Positions 10,886-23,053 of a stretch of DNA of 64,000 nt are shown here, piece by piece. Origin of the DNA: Gnomoniopsis sp. IMI 355080 (lineage: Eukaryota > Ascomycota > Sordariomycetes > Diaporthales > Gnomoniaceae). The notes under the pieces were generated by a model. That model did no database searches. It was not told the DNA's origin and worked only from the letters and a program-made list of their open reading frames with translations. Location of the stretch: the NCBI GenBank assembly GCA_027946555.1, contig JAPEVC010000155.1, positions 24,589 to 88,588 on the forward strand. The letters are read 5' to 3'. Positions within the stretch are counted from its first letter, which is position 1, and each line of letters begins with the position of its first letter. The position numbers and the translations under genes are program-made.

Positions 10886-11988
10886 TTATCCTATATACTT
10901 GAGCACTCCAATCGCCGCAGCAAAGGTAGCGACCATAGTGACCAAGCTCGACGTTGACAGCAAAGCCAACCCGCTAATCCCATGACCAGAAGTGCAGCCA
11001 CCTGCGAGCCGTGATCCCACCGCCATGAGGAATCCACCCGCAAAAGCCCTGCCTGTACCGGGGCCACTCTCTCCCATCCTAGGCGTCAAGTCCGGTCGCC
11101 AAGCGGCCAGCGCCCAAGCGCCACCCATCATAGCCGCTGCAAACACCATTGCAGATGTCCCAGGCCGTGCCGCCGCTCCCCGACGTCGTCCGCCCTTTGC
11201 CGTGTAGATCACCCATTCACCTAGCTGCTCATAGCACGTCGAAACGCCGACGAGCGACCCGCGCAACAGCAGCGAAACCATCTGTGCGCCGCCAATCAGC
11301 AAGCCGCCTGTTACGGGGCTGATGGGCGACCACGCGGTCGGCATCTTGGTAGCCACCACATAGACTGCGAGGACAAGCACCATCTCACAGAGTAGAAACG
11401 TGGTCGTACGACCCAGCCCCAACGCATGCGGGAGGCTCGTAGATGGTGGCCGCCGCAACAACACAGCAGGAGCGTGAGACTGGGTGCTGGGACGTCTTCG
11501 TCGTTCAGCGACCCAAGGCCTAAGGAACCCAGCCCAGATGATGCCGCCGGTGCAAGCTCCAGTGACGGTGGCGGGCGCAGAGGGAATGCCTAGCGCGAGC
11601 TGCGGGAAGACCATGCCAGGGCACGAAGAGGAGAGGGCCATGCCGGCGCCGAGGAGGAGGCCGCCAATGATATTGCCATCTATGGCAGTGTTGAAGAGAC
11701 CTGTGGAGGACCACGAGCGTGGTTGCGGGACGGCGTAGTTGAATTGGCGGAGGACCTCGGTGGCGAGACTGTAAGGGTGTAAGTTATATGTGAGAATTCA
11801 GGTGGGGAGGGGAAGTAGGAAAATTTTAAAAGAATAATGACTTACGCGGTGGTGCCTGTAGCAGTAAGAAATGTCTGCACCATGTTCCATTGCTGCAACG
11901 AGAACTGCGAGGCTATCAGACGAGGCTGATACATACTTGAACTGACAAGGCTGGCCCCAAAGGCCGCGCCGGTAACAATCGTATCCAT
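10886..11988 (-). CDS. YeeE/YedE-family (sulfur transport domain) membrane protein
   Basis: Predicted 341 aa from exons 11988-11846 and 11768-10886, donor GTAAGT. It is a polytopic membrane protein. The paired signatures SSSCPGMVFPQLALG and LAGGCTSGHGISGLAL are the Cys-bearing motifs of YeeE/YedE proteins, a family whose characterised bacterial member imports thiosulfate through conserved cysteines. Fungal members are two-repeat proteins of this size. Start ATG 11988 (MDTIVTGAAFGASLV) was chosen because the family begins with this amphipathic block. The frame stays open upstream to 12270, but that part is not membrane-like and is taken as leader. The transported substrate in fungi is not established. 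Confidence 0.88.
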
Positions 11989-12734
11989 TCCGCAAAGCAA
12001 AGATATTATGGCAAGACGGCTTTCCAAAATCCTTCGGTCAGCGATACCTAGGCTAAAGAGTATAGAAGATCCGAAGGGGAGAGAGGTCGCCTTAAAAATA
12101 CGTTTGTCAGTTGGCTCTTGTGGCCACCGGCCAGCAAAGCACATTGCCTTGCCCGCCGAACAAATCGCGACATCATTGGAAGCCGCTGCGGAACCTGCTA
12201 GGCTTTCTTGTTGGCAAAGGCCGAAGTGGAGACATAAAGAGAACGCCGAGGAGGCGGCAAACATTAGCACATCTCTAATATACCCGAGTCGGGAGTACTT
12301 GGACCGCTACTTACTTTGCAGGTTCTTAGTTTAAGATGTCGGCCTTAGGATTGCCGTGGGTCTTGGGAGTCAGCCAGCCTTGTGGTCGAGAATGAGCTGT
12401 CTTTTTCACAACCTGACAGACACATACATACATATGAATAAATTTGGATCGGGAAAAACCTGCATAAGTATTTCCCTAGCTTCACAGTACAGCCCATGTC
12501 TCCAAAGGAGACGTATATTCCCCGGTGCCCGGCCAAGCCCATCTTCGATTTCAGCTGCGGCTACCCGCAAGTCCTTGGTCGGCGACGAGGCCCAAGCTCA
12601 TGACAAAGAAGAGAGTTTCATCAAGGAGATCCGTTCGGCGACCACGGCGAAGATTGGTAGCGCATGAACCCACCCCCACCCCCCTCGAGAGGGGATTTGA
12701 CTTGCCTGCCAAACGCGCCGCCAAAAAAAAAAGG
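11989..12734. other. Upstream region of the YeeE/YedE-like gene
   Basis: No supported gene. The minus frame open at 11989-12270 is leader sequence. An A-run lies near 12723-12731 just beyond the stop of the Rid-family gene. Confidence 0.5.
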
Positions 12735-13251
12735 TTAGCAAGTGGCCTTGCTCGATTTTGTCCTCGCGGTAACCTCAATCTCAATCTTCATCGCCTCGTC
12801 CATCAAGCCAGCCACAATCATCGTTGCCGCAGGCCGGATCTCGCCCAACCACTTCTGCAACACGGGCCACGTCTTGGGAAAGTCTTGTCTGTCGGGTAGG
12901 ATATACCGCACCCGCACAATGTCCGCGACCTCTGCGCCAGCTCCCTGCAGCGCGGCTGCGATGTTGCGCATGCATTGCTCGGCCTGATCTGTCACGTCGT
13001 CTGAGATAGTTTGTGTTTTGTAGTCGTAGCTGTCCGAAGGGAGTGAGCTGTTGAATTCATTTCATTCTTGACTTGTCTTTTGGTAAGAGAAAAGTGGTTG
13101 GTTGGGAGATGGCGCAACGGTGCTCAACCGAATAGCACACTTACCCTGTGCACCCCGACACAAATACAAAGTCCCCATCAACGACAGCCCTGGAGTAGCC
13201 TATTTGAGCCTCAAAGGCGCTGCCGGAACTGATAAGTCTGCGAGAAGACAT
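12735..13251 (-). CDS. Rid family (YjgF/YER057c/UK114) protein lacking the catalytic arginine
   Basis: Predicted 139 aa from exons 13251-13145 and 13047-12735, donor GTAAGT. The YjgF fold signatures are present: SSGSAFEAQIGYSRAVVDGD, VFVSGCTG, the helix block QAEQCMRNIAAALQGAGAEV, DIVRVRYILPD and the final strand MKIEIEVTA. True RidA enzymes hydrolyse reactive imines/enamines using an arginine in the segment PARSCVEVA. Here the aligned segment reads RPAATMIVAGL, with Ala in place of that Arg. It is therefore probably a Rid subfamily member without the classic 2-iminoacid deaminase activity. Function unknown. Confidence 0.88.
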
Positions 13252-13919
13252 CGTGATACATACACATATTAAGGTCGAGATTGACAAGATGTGAGTGGCT
13301 TGTTGAACTCACTCAGGTGTGTGTCATACTTCAAGAGCTGGTATGCCGGTCCCACATACCTGAGCCAGCTAGGTGCCTTTACCTCCTCTCCCGATCTCGG
13401 GAATGTTGTCTACCCACGTTTTGGTACTGCAGACGAGGGATGTTTACAGAAAGGTTTCTGTCACTACCAACAGCATCAGCAAACATGGAATAAGTCAAGT
13501 GGGCAAGCATCAGCATTGATCTCGTTTAAATTATAACCTTGTTGCAGCCCTGTCCTTAGCATACGGTGCCCTCAAACACTGCACCGAAGTAGTAGCTAAG
13601 CCGGTGCCACTCCGTTTCACCGCTTGTACCTAGATAGGTACTTACTGTTATGGATCGTCATCGGTTTTGCGTAGAATCCACCTGGCCATCCATTGGGAAT
13701 CTAAAAGCGCCTCGTCCACCAAAAACTCCAACCCAGTCCTTACAAATACAATGGGCGCAACTCCAAACGCGGGACTTTTCACTTGATATTGGACCTTGCA
13801 ATGCCTTTTCCCTTCATCTTGGCCCTGCTTGTTTCTTCTCCCACAATGTCCAGGTAGTTCGGGGCCCTGGGAAGGCCTCGGGTCTTGCCAGCTTCACCTT
13901 CTATGCTCTCACTGGTTTC
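13252..13919. other. Intergenic spacer, no gene seen
   Basis: The region lies between the 5' end of the Rid-family gene and the 3' end of arp9, both on the minus strand. No repeat or conserved frame was recognised. Confidence 0.5.
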
Positions 13920-16151
13920 CTAGCCCAGCATAGAGTGTGTTCGTACGCCTTTGGGCCCGAGTTCACTGAAAAGTCATGTGTCAGCAATCATGCCCCATCT
14001 CACAGCCTAATTTGATGTAGGAACTCACTTAAAATCCACTCGGTTCAAACTCATCAACCTCTGAGCCTCCAGACCCTGTGCATCCATGTTATGGACGCAG
14101 AAGGCCAGTCTCGCCGCAACCAGCGAGCCTAGGAACATAGCCTCTTCAAAACCGTGCTTCGTCCATTCCGCCAAATAAGTCGGGGTGCCAGCCATTTTAA
14201 TCGCCGTCGGCGTCTGGCTATGGAAATGGTGCGACGGAACCGGCTCGCCGGACTGCGATCCCGGTGCCGCACCTGGTGTCATCATACCAGGATGTTGTTG
14301 CTGCTGCTGCTGAGTTTGCTGCAGGCTTGCAGTGGTCGCGGCTTGCAGGAGTGGGTTGACACCCGACGAAGGCCCGGCCATCGTATGCGGGGGCCCGCTG
14401 AAGCTCCCTGTCGGCGTCTGACTACCAGTGCCCGAGGGTGTCGCCATATTCGACGGCAGCTCGGACGTGAACATGGTCGCACTGCTAGGCGAGACCAGAT
14501 GCCGTGCCGTAAGGGTTTGCACAACGTTATCTTTGAGGCCACGGATGCGGCTGCCATTGCCCACAAAGACGATGTTCTCCCAGCAAGCGGGCCGCATGTA
14601 CATCTCGTTGATGTTTTGGATAGCTTCGTATATGGCTGTGGCAATACGATCGATCTCGGCGCGGTCTGCAAAGGTGAAGCGCTCAAGGCCGATTTCAATG
14701 TCCCTTCGGACGCGCTTCGGCTGCGGTTCTGAAGGCACTGCGGGCGCGGAGGTCGTCTCGGGCGGTGCCAGAAAGTTGTCGACCTTGAAAGGTTCGTTAC
14801 TCGATTCTTCAGGCTCCTTTGGCTTCTCCGTTTCTGCAGCTGGCTGTGCGGCTGGATCTGAAGTTTCGTTAGGAACGGCAGGTACAGGCTCCTCCTCCTT
14901 TTTCTCGTCGCCGTTTGTAGCGCCATTTGCCTTTGGTGGTGGTGCAGAAGGTTCCTCTTGAATGATCTCCTCGTAATGGAAGACACTCTTCAAACGCTTG
15001 GAGTTTGGCAGTCGCAATGCTCGGCTGACCTCCGCAGCATCTGCAGCTGCCTTGTTCTTCTTTCCAGCCTTGGCCTTCTCAGCCTTCTCTTTCTCCTTCT
15101 TGGCGAGGAACTCCTTCGTTTGACCGCTCGTCACGATGTCCGCAATGTTGAGCACGCCGTCATTCGCGGCGGTCGACTCATCTCCGTCCTCTGCGTCTAT
15201 AACGGCGGGTGCATCGCCGACTGTCGTCCCGGAAGCTGCCGCCGCGGGCGCAGGGCCTGCGCCTGCGGCCGGCGCCTCTGGCTGCACGGCGTCCGTGGGC
15301 AACTCCATCAGCTCTGGGAGCTCAGGCGCATACGACAGCACCTCGCAAATATGGCTTTTCTTCAACTGCTCCGCCATCTCCTCCGTAAAGCCCTGCTCCT
15401 TGCCCTTCAGCAGCTCATACAGCTTCTTCGTAAACACATTGCCGCCACTAATCGCGCCATCGCCCACGACGTCGCGTACATCGCGTTGGCTGACTAGGCG
15501 ATTTTCGTAGATACACGTGACATCAACCTTCTCATAGCCGATGTCGACTACAGTCAATGAGGGCCAGCGCAGGCCGTACTGGGTTGCGACGCCGCTGTGG
15601 AGCAAGCAGAGGGCGGGGGTCTTGGTCCTCTCAAAGATGTAGCGGGTAATGGCCTCACAGTCGGGGCGGGTCCATTGTGGGGAGGCCATAAGGACGATCG
15701 GGGTGTTGTGGTAGGTGGTTGTGAGCATGCTATGGACGTGGTCAAGGAAAGCAAGGAAAGCCTCCATGTTGACGATGGCGCCACCTGCAGGGTGGTTAGC
15801 TTATGCACTCCATCACAACTCTGATAAAGACCAAATACTGAGTGTAGCTATGTACACAGACATTGCAGGCATACCTTGTAGGGGATACACAGCACCCTCT
15901 GTAGAATCTGGGTCCTCAACAATCTCCTCTTCTTCTTCAGCCTCCCCATTGATCGCGCCTTCAACCTTCTTTTTCCTGGTATAGGTCCGGTAGGGCCTCC
16001 AGTACGTAGCTTCGGCATCCCAAAACATGCGCGTTGGGAAGCGCTTCGAAGGCGGGGTGAGCTCGCTGCAGCCGAGCTGGGCCATGGTGGTCGACGAGCC
16101 GGGGCAGATCACGAGGACCTGCTCTTCGCGCCATTTCGTCGAGCCCGACAT
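13920..16151 (-). CDS. Actin-related protein Arp9 (SWI/SNF and RSC remodeller subunit)
   Basis: Predicted 692 aa from exons 16151-15875, 15784-14029 and 13965-13920. It is actin-fold: VYPLQGGAIVNMEAFLAFLDHV near residue 90, VVDIGYEKVDVTCIYE (phosphate-2-like) and WENIVFVGNGSRIRGL near the C-terminal part. A long acidic and Pro/Glu/Lys-rich insertion sits in the middle, and a Gln/Ser/Thr-rich segment near the end (TTASLQQTQQQQQQHPGM). The N terminus STKWREEQVLVICPGSSTT and the insertion are typical of filamentous-fungal Arp9, which works as a nuclear subunit of ATP-dependent chromatin remodellers. The small last exon (46 nt, NELGPKGVRTHSMLG) was called from a GTGAGT donor and a TTTTCAG acceptor. 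Without it the protein would stop at once after VDFK. Confidence 0.9.
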
Positions 16152-17051
16152 GGTGATTGTGGTCGCAGCACCGGAGACAATTGATAAATTTGGAAACACC
16201 AAAGACAATCAGGCCACTAGTGAAGTATAGGTTGCGCGTCGCAGTGAGCAATTTGCCGAGGCGCGACTGTGAGTTGAGCAGCTTCAATGCCGACCTGAGG
16301 GTCGTCGACGGAGCTTCAAGCGCGACCGCGACGTGAGCCGCATCCAAAATTCCCTAGCTCGATCAACCCGAACCCTGACGTTCACTTGGGACCCCCTCCA
16401 TCCATGACCCTACAATAATATGCTTTCTGATCACTCAACTATCTGGGTGGCAGTCTTTACACTCATCGGTGTTCTCATTAATGGAGTACATCGCGTTGGA
16501 AAACTCTACAGTAACAACCGCGAGGATAGTAGACAACACGCACCGCAGAAAAAGAAGAAAACAGCTGTGTTTTTGGAAATTGGCCTGAAAATGACCTCGG
16601 GCAATGTACCCTAGCAAGTATACTTTGGTCGGGGATGTGAGAGACTTGATTACGGTCTCTAAATTTCCCTCAATAGTCAGTAATCATCTCAAATGTTCCA
16701 GATCCATAGAAGCCCGTAGTTCTTTCGAAGCAATAGTGCCAATGTAAGTCTGTTTGAAGAAAATATCTTGGGTATAAATGATAACCGGCTACCAAACGAG
16801 GGATCGATACCCAGTAGCGATGCAGTGACGTTAAACATTATACATAAACCACTGCCATTCGCCTCTCCCCATGGGCGAGAGAAGCCAATGTCCATGCCAG
16901 CTTTTTGTCCTCGATGGGACATGCCTCGACACTGCCCAGTCCCATTGAACGCCAATTGACCCCATTACCACCGACTCAAAGCCAAGCCAAAGACAACAAC
17001 TCCAACCCTAGGCCCAGCCAAAACGAAAATTTTATTTTACAACCGCTTGCA
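16152..17051. other. arp9 upstream region, no gene seen
   Basis: This 900-bp spacer lies between arp9 and the 3' end of the Ysc84-like gene. Short A-rich runs near 16547-16562. A T-arm-like palindrome near 16800-16815 is not part of a tRNA (see rejected list). Confidence 0.5.
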
Positions 17052-19359
17052 TCAAGACGACTCAACAACCAGTTCCCTGTCGTCCCGATGAGCGAGCTTC
17101 TCCGAGAAGCGCTCCTTTTCTAGAGTCTCTACCTCTTCTGGTTTCGGTGTGTGGGGCTCCCGCTCATCGCCGGAGGATGTGTGTCCAGATGTCTGCAACG
17201 TAGAAGGCGTCTTGGGCATGTCCTCCATGCTCAACCGGTGCGCCATGACTGTAGTGTAGATTGCGTGGCTCCGGTTACTATCGCCGGACTGTCGCTTGTC
17301 TGAATCCGATGTCTCGGTCTGATGCTCCGCTGGCGTTGCCGGTGTTACATTGGCTGCGACCTCCGGCTGCGACGACTTGATAACCCCATCCATACTGAGC
17401 ACGTCGGAACTTTCAACGCTCGACTTCCTGGACCTGCCTGACTGGAAGGAGGCTCGGAGCGGACTCTTAGCCGGAATTTCGCCAAACTCGCTCCTACTCG
17501 ACCTGGCCGGACTTCTAAGAGGGACTGGCGGCGCAACACGCTTGGGAATGGTGACGAGCGCTCCCTTGGCGTGCGTGACCTGTGTAACCTGGGAAGACAT
17601 TACAGCGGTACGAGCAGGCTGGACAGCTTGAACAGCCTTTGCTTCATACACCTCGTATATGACCGGCTCATCCTCACCGAATTCGTCTTCATCCTCATCC
17701 TCGTCCTCACCCGTGGCTTCATCCAGAGTGTCCATGCCAGTCTCATCTTCGGAATCGTCGTCTTCATCATCGGCGTCTTCATCACGCTCATCGACTGTTG
17801 ACATTTCTTTGTTCAAATTCCTGAAAGTGTCCAGGTCTTTCGCAACAGTAGCAGCTGGAACAGTTGTTTCGATATTCACATCTGCGTCTCCTCCGACAGC
17901 CTTACCGGCTGTCTTCGTTTCTTCCTCCTGATGCTCCTGGCTCCAGCGCTTGATGGCACTATCATCGACTTGGGTGTAGTCGACTTCGACAGGCTCCATC
18001 ACCACCGGGAGTTTGTCAACCGAATTCCAGTCGTGGCCATCCTCCGAGCTGGGCGTAGTAACGCGGGTATCGATTGTTGTCTGTGTGAACGCGTCCGTCA
18101 TTCGACTAAAAGTCGTCCGGTTCGACATAGCGCTTGCCCGATTACTATTACTTTGGGTTCGCCAGGTATCGACACTCTGGCGGTGGTTGAAATTGCTGAA
18201 CAAGGGACTCGTCGGATTCGGGTTGTACTCGAACTGACTACTCGCAGGCCGCAAGTTCGTTCCAGCCTCTCGGATCTCGAGGCCGGCCATCTCAAGTGCC
18301 TTCACTCCGAAAGGGTCCACGTCCTCGTTGTCAGGCACCCCGAATGCCGGTATCCCCGGTGACAGAGGCGATAGTAGTGATGAGGCCTCAATAACCGCAT
18401 CACCTGGGGCTGGTTGTAGTGCAAGGTGTTCGAGCATGCGTGCGTCGAAATCCACCCGGCCTTCTGCAGATTTGATGACCTCGTACATGGTTTTGATTTC
18501 GGGCGAATCGATGTGCGGCACCTTTCCACCGAGAATATCCAGCACCGAGGCGCTCCGGCCATAAAACCTGTGGTTTTCCGCAACGCGTTCGGTCACAAGC
18601 GATCCGTCGATGTTGACAGCCCTGTGTTCGCCTCTGGCTTTGACATATGTCAAAACTGCACTGTCCAAATCTTTGCCTGGGACCCGATTCTCAATCATGC
18701 CGGCGGACATTACCGGTCCAACGGCGAGCTCGACATCGGCGCCGAGCGTCGTCTGTTCTCTGGTGAACATTTCCAGATCTGACAAGGAATTGATTACTAG
18801 AACGCAGTCGTACACATCAACACCAATCACGAAACCCAATGCAGCAGTGTGGAGGAGAAGACCGGAGGGCGCGCTCCATGTCCCGTCAGATTTCCTCGCT
18901 ACCAATATGCCGCTGCCTCCGCTACCGCTTTTCCAGAGTCCGGACCTCATACAAGAGAAGACTGCTAGACCGACAGCGTTCTGCACTATCCTCGGCGGAA
19001 TCTTCTTCTTGATTTGTCCTGACGAAATGGAAGAACGAGGCGAACCAATGGGATCGTCATGGTGGGCGATGTAACCTTCGGCTGTTGCGTGCGTTAGCGA
19101 ACGGAGGGTCGGTATTCCACAGGAAGTCGTGACCAGACTGCAAGGGAAAAAGACCAAAAATCGACTTACTGCAGAATGAGTGGAGAATGCGTGAGGCCTT
19201 TTCGGTCTCTCGGTCCAAAGTGGTGGGCCAGTAGTCCTCTCGTACGCGGCGAGCAGGCGGTGCGGGTGGGTCGGCAGCTTTCGAGGCAGTGGTGGAGGCT
19301 GAGCCTCGCCTCGCCTTGGTATCGCGTGATGACGTCCAAAAAGAAGAGATGCGCTGCAT
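17052..19359 (-). CDS. Ysc84/SH3YL1-like lipid- and actin-binding domain protein, no SH3
   Basis: Predicted 739 aa from exons 19359-19170 and 19081-17052, donor GTAAGT. Residues about 40-300 form the SYLF/Ysc84 domain: TEKASRILHSFC, IPPRIVQNAVGLAVFSCMRS, GGSGILVARKSDGTWSAPSG, ALGFVIGVDVYDCVLVINS and ADVELAVGPV. In yeast Ysc84 this domain binds actin and phosphoinositides at endocytic sites. The C-terminal two-thirds is low complexity, with a strongly acidic stretch (about 540-610, many Asp/Glu) and Ser/Pro-rich segments. No SH3 domain follows, unlike yeast Ysc84/Lsb3. It probably acts in cortical actin or endocytosis, which is inference from the domain. Confidence 0.87.
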
Positions 19360-20925
19360 GTTTGCAAGCTTGTCCGTGGGAAGAAGAACGATCAGGCCAT
19401 GGGTTCAATTAGAAAATTATGGACAAAGGAATATTGTTGGCGCGTAGAAGCGAGCACAGCGTATTGCTTTGTAGGCAGCTCCTGCTATCTGTACTGGCCT
19501 CTCGGGTTTCTGGCCCCAGAAAACAGCGAGATGGAAGCCAAAAAAAGACAGGAGGCCAAAGCGCAGAGAACTGCGTAGGGTGTTTTGGTGGTGAATTAGA
19601 AGGGGCGTTCTCTAGGACGCGAACCGCAAGCCGAGGAGCAGGAATGCAATGTCTATCCGGATCACGGAACTGGTCGAACAGATCGATTCTGCTGCCGAAG
19701 GCGAGGACGGAAGGCAAGACGCAGCAGTTCCCCGCGACGCCACCGGGCCAATTGCACTGTTGTGCTGCTTGGTGGCTGGCTGGCTGGCTGGTTGCGATCG
19801 AAGATTTTTAGGGCAATAGGGTAGTGGCTTTGCAGTGCGGAATGGGTTGAGGCCAAAGCGGACCTAGTCGGAGGGCGGCCGGGGCTGCCGGAGGAATAGA
19901 AACCTGACGTCGAAACTTTGTGAAATTAGGCCAGGAGAGGGACAGTGTTTTGTAGCTGCAGGAGTGCACCAGCTCGTTGGGTTGGTTCTTTAGGTCACTA
20001 GGTCTGGGTCCCTGATTCCTGGAGGTGGCTGGCCGTTGTTGACGGCGTTCGGTTCCCAAAGCAAATTAGTGTTGTCGGGATAGCTATTTGTTTGGCACAA
20101 GTGCAGGCCAGTAAAACCCGGATGCCTTTTGCTTTTCGTGGAGAGGCTGCACACACAAGGCAGCGAGTGAGCGAGTGAGTTGAGAGTGAGTAGGTAGGTA
20201 AGGGTGGGTGTATGTAGCATGCGCAGCATCAACAGCATCAACAGCCCAGGCTTGGGAGGCGTATGCGCCTGTCGTCTGACGTCGACAAGTCGTGTGGCAT
20301 GTGCTTGTGTTGGTAGTGTCGTAGTGTCGCTGGTATTCTCTCCAGTCAGCCAAGCTAGCTGCCGGCTGCCAGTTCTACTAGCCTCTCACGTTGGTAGTGC
20401 ACACGCCAAGAGTGAGGTGGCATGCGGGAAGGCGAGGTGGTGTCGTCGTGTGTGGTTCTGTGCCTGAGCGTTGTGACTGTCTTATGCAGGCTGCACAGGT
20501 CTGGCTAACACAACCCCCTTCAGCTCCGTCAGCTTTCTCCTCACGACTCACGGGTGCGTCGGCTGGGGGTGGGGGCAGAAAGGAGAAAATAAAAACGTGG
20601 CGATGCAAAGCCAAGGCAGAGTGGGAAAAAAAAAAGGAAAAAAAGAGAGAAGAGTATAGAAAGCGAGGGTGGTGACGAGGAAAAGCTCCGAAAGCAGCCA
20701 AGGGTAGTTCGGGGTCAAACAAACGGTTTGCAGGGGAAGGGAAATGACCGCAGGCTGGCTGGCTGGCCAGGCTAGGCTTTGCTTTGCTTTGCTCTGCTCT
20801 GCCTTGCTCGGGCGGAGAGGTTGGAACGCAAATCAAGAGTTGGACAGGACCAGGAATCTTCGAAAGACAGACAGCGGGATCCTGCCATAATAATAATTAA
20901 AATAAAAAAGGGTCTTCCCATACAC

Positions 20926-20930
<5 letters not shown>

Positions 20931-20985
<55 letters not shown>
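20931..20985 (+). repeat. (AC)27 microsatellite
   Basis: An uninterrupted 55-base AC run, which produces spurious His-Thr and Cys-Val frames on the two strands. It sits in the gene-free region. Confidence 0.97.
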
Positions 20986-20987
<2 letters not shown>

Positions 20988-21265
20988 GAAAACCGATCCG
21001 CAGAATTGACTTCTGGAAATACCGTGGCGGGGCAGGGGCAACGTTTGTTGGCATCAGGACTTTGCGAAGCTTGTTTCTCGACGACAGACCAGACCAGACC
21101 CTTAGTATTGACTACCTGGAGACAGAGTCATGCATATCTGTCTGTGTGTAGGTTCAGCTCTCCTACATCGTACCTTTTTTCTTTTCCTGACAGCCTGAGT
21201 CGTCCCTTTCGCTAGAGACCATGTGCGTCCGTAGGTAGCAAGGTACTGTAATCTATAACAATATG

Positions 21266-21302
21266 CCAATGTGTCAATGTGTCAATGTGCCAATGTGCCA
21301 AT
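21266..21302 (+). repeat. 4.6-copy octamer tandem repeat, unit YCAATGTG
   Basis: Units run CCAATGTG, TCAATGTG, TCAATGTG, CCAATGTG and a partial copy. Each unit holds a CCAAT or TCAAT pentamer, so part of it could bind a CCAAT factor, though no gene is near. Confidence 0.9.
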
Positions 21303-23053
21303 CTCGGCCCTCAATTCGACCACGACCTCTCTCTGAAACCCGCCTGCATTCCTCAATCGTTCATCTCCCCTCCACCCGCAATTCCACAAGAGATTGCTGA
21401 GGAACTCTGCGTTGCCTCACAGCCTCTTTCATGTGTCTAACCAATTGCTGGCCCCTTTCATGCATGCACTACACCACCCACCACCCACGAATTAGGGGTG
21501 GGGGGCAACCGCGGTAATAAGAAGAACCGACGCTTGGCTGGCTGGCCTCTCGAACGTACCGATCATCGATTGCTGTGCTGATGTCGACCATATTGCCTAC
21601 ATAGTAATACTATGTATGTATGTATCTATCATGAATCTAAAGTCTCTCCGATTTTTTCGTCATCGCCATCGGACTCCCGTATATTGGCTGCTTATACCTC
21701 CTCCTTCTCCATTTGCGGGGCTGCCAGGTGACATTGAACCATCCAACAAGATCACCGATGGCACATGGCATAGTCGGTCCAGGTCGGTATCGATGTCGCA
21801 CATGTCTCTCCCCTTACCCTCGGATCTCATGTCGTGATGTCTCCCCCCTCCCCTCCCCAATCTAATCCTAATTTCGCAACCTACTGCTACCATGTGCACC
21901 ATGATCGCCCTCAATACCCGAATCTGCTCAAGCGAAGACACTACCGACCGCTTCCCGAGCAGATCAGGAGGTAGTTTGATCACCACTCGCCGATGATTAC
22001 CGTGCAGTAGGGCCTCCCAAGAAGATGTACGCCGACTGGGGCCGACTGCTTGGCCATCCCTGGGCAAACGTCTCCACACTGTCCAAAGCATCACTGACCT
22101 CATACTTTTCCTACTCAGTACACACCTGCTATGTAATACATGGTGGGTCGCCATTTCCGAACAGGGCCATCTGATCGTGGCCCAGCAAAGCTTGCCCCGG
22201 CAAAGGGAACCACTTTTACGTTTCCAGTTTCATCACCTCACGAGCTCAGAGTTTCCCTCAGATGCGTTTCTCATACTGAGGATGAACGATCTGCGAACAA
22301 GTGCCGCACGACGCGGAGACAATTCTGATACTGCCACAGAAGCTTAATAACACATGCGAATTATTGTTGAGCGCCGTGACATCCAAAACCCCAGATTTTC
22401 TAGATTTTCGAAGAGTCAGAAAACAATAATAAAAAAAACGAAGAGAAAAACGGCGATGTCTTTACTTCAGGGTAGTCCCCAGATGCAAGACGTTTGAGGG
22501 CCGCACTTGATAATCTCGCCTAAAAACCTGGGGGGGCTTAGAGCGCAGGTACTATACGTGCGTGGTTAGCATTCCAAGAGGATCTATGAATAGGCTGCCA
22601 GAGCAAACCACACGAACAACTTGGACGCGACGTCGTTGTCCCGTCGTCGTCGTCGTACAGACACGACTCACAGCGACACATGTAGACTGTGGCTGGACAT
22701 GGTTGCGGAGGAAATGCTTGGCCAAGAAATATATCACCATTATTCCAAGCATGCCAATGCAGGCACGGGCTGACTGGTATGTCAACCCATGCCCACTGCG
22801 GGAATGTCGAACTTGTTTGAACATGAATACTGTGAACGAAGGAAATTATTTTATTTGCTGTTACAATTCCGGATCAAGGTAGATCAGTCGGTGAAGCGAG
22901 TCGTCGCGAATTATCACATTGCTTCTCTCATCCCATATGCGCTGCTTCGAAAGAAGGTTGGTCCGGTGTCCCAAGGCAGTAACGGCGTGCTATCGACGTT
23001 AACCTCCACCCGGTATATCTTGCGACCAGACAGTAAATACATGGCTTGCTGTT

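Larger units (their letters stand above)
19360..23053. other. 3.7-kb gene-free region rich in simple repeats
   Basis: The region contains GGCT runs (19774-19791 and about 20754-20768), a 55-bp AC repeat, the YCAATGTG tandem and several A/G-rich tracts. A CGTCGT run lies near 22632-22656. No reading frame has a recognisable motif. The proximal part presumably is the promoter and leader of the Ysc84-like gene. Confidence 0.5.

Noticed and set aside
11989..12270. N-terminal extension of the YeeE/YedE-like frame
   Set aside because: In frame but not membrane-like and absent from the family; treated as 5' leader.
14154..15510. Several plus-strand frames of 120-190 codons opposite arp9
   Set aside because: Low-complexity Leu/Arg or Ser/Ala translations that mirror the Glu/Lys/Pro-rich arp9 sequence.
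16798..16818. tRNA-like T-arm palindrome (GGGATCGATACCC)
   Set aside because: No anticodon arm, acceptor stem or A box can be built around it on either strand.
20772..21041. Frames with Cys-Val or His-Thr repeats
   Set aside because: Produced by the AC microsatellite.
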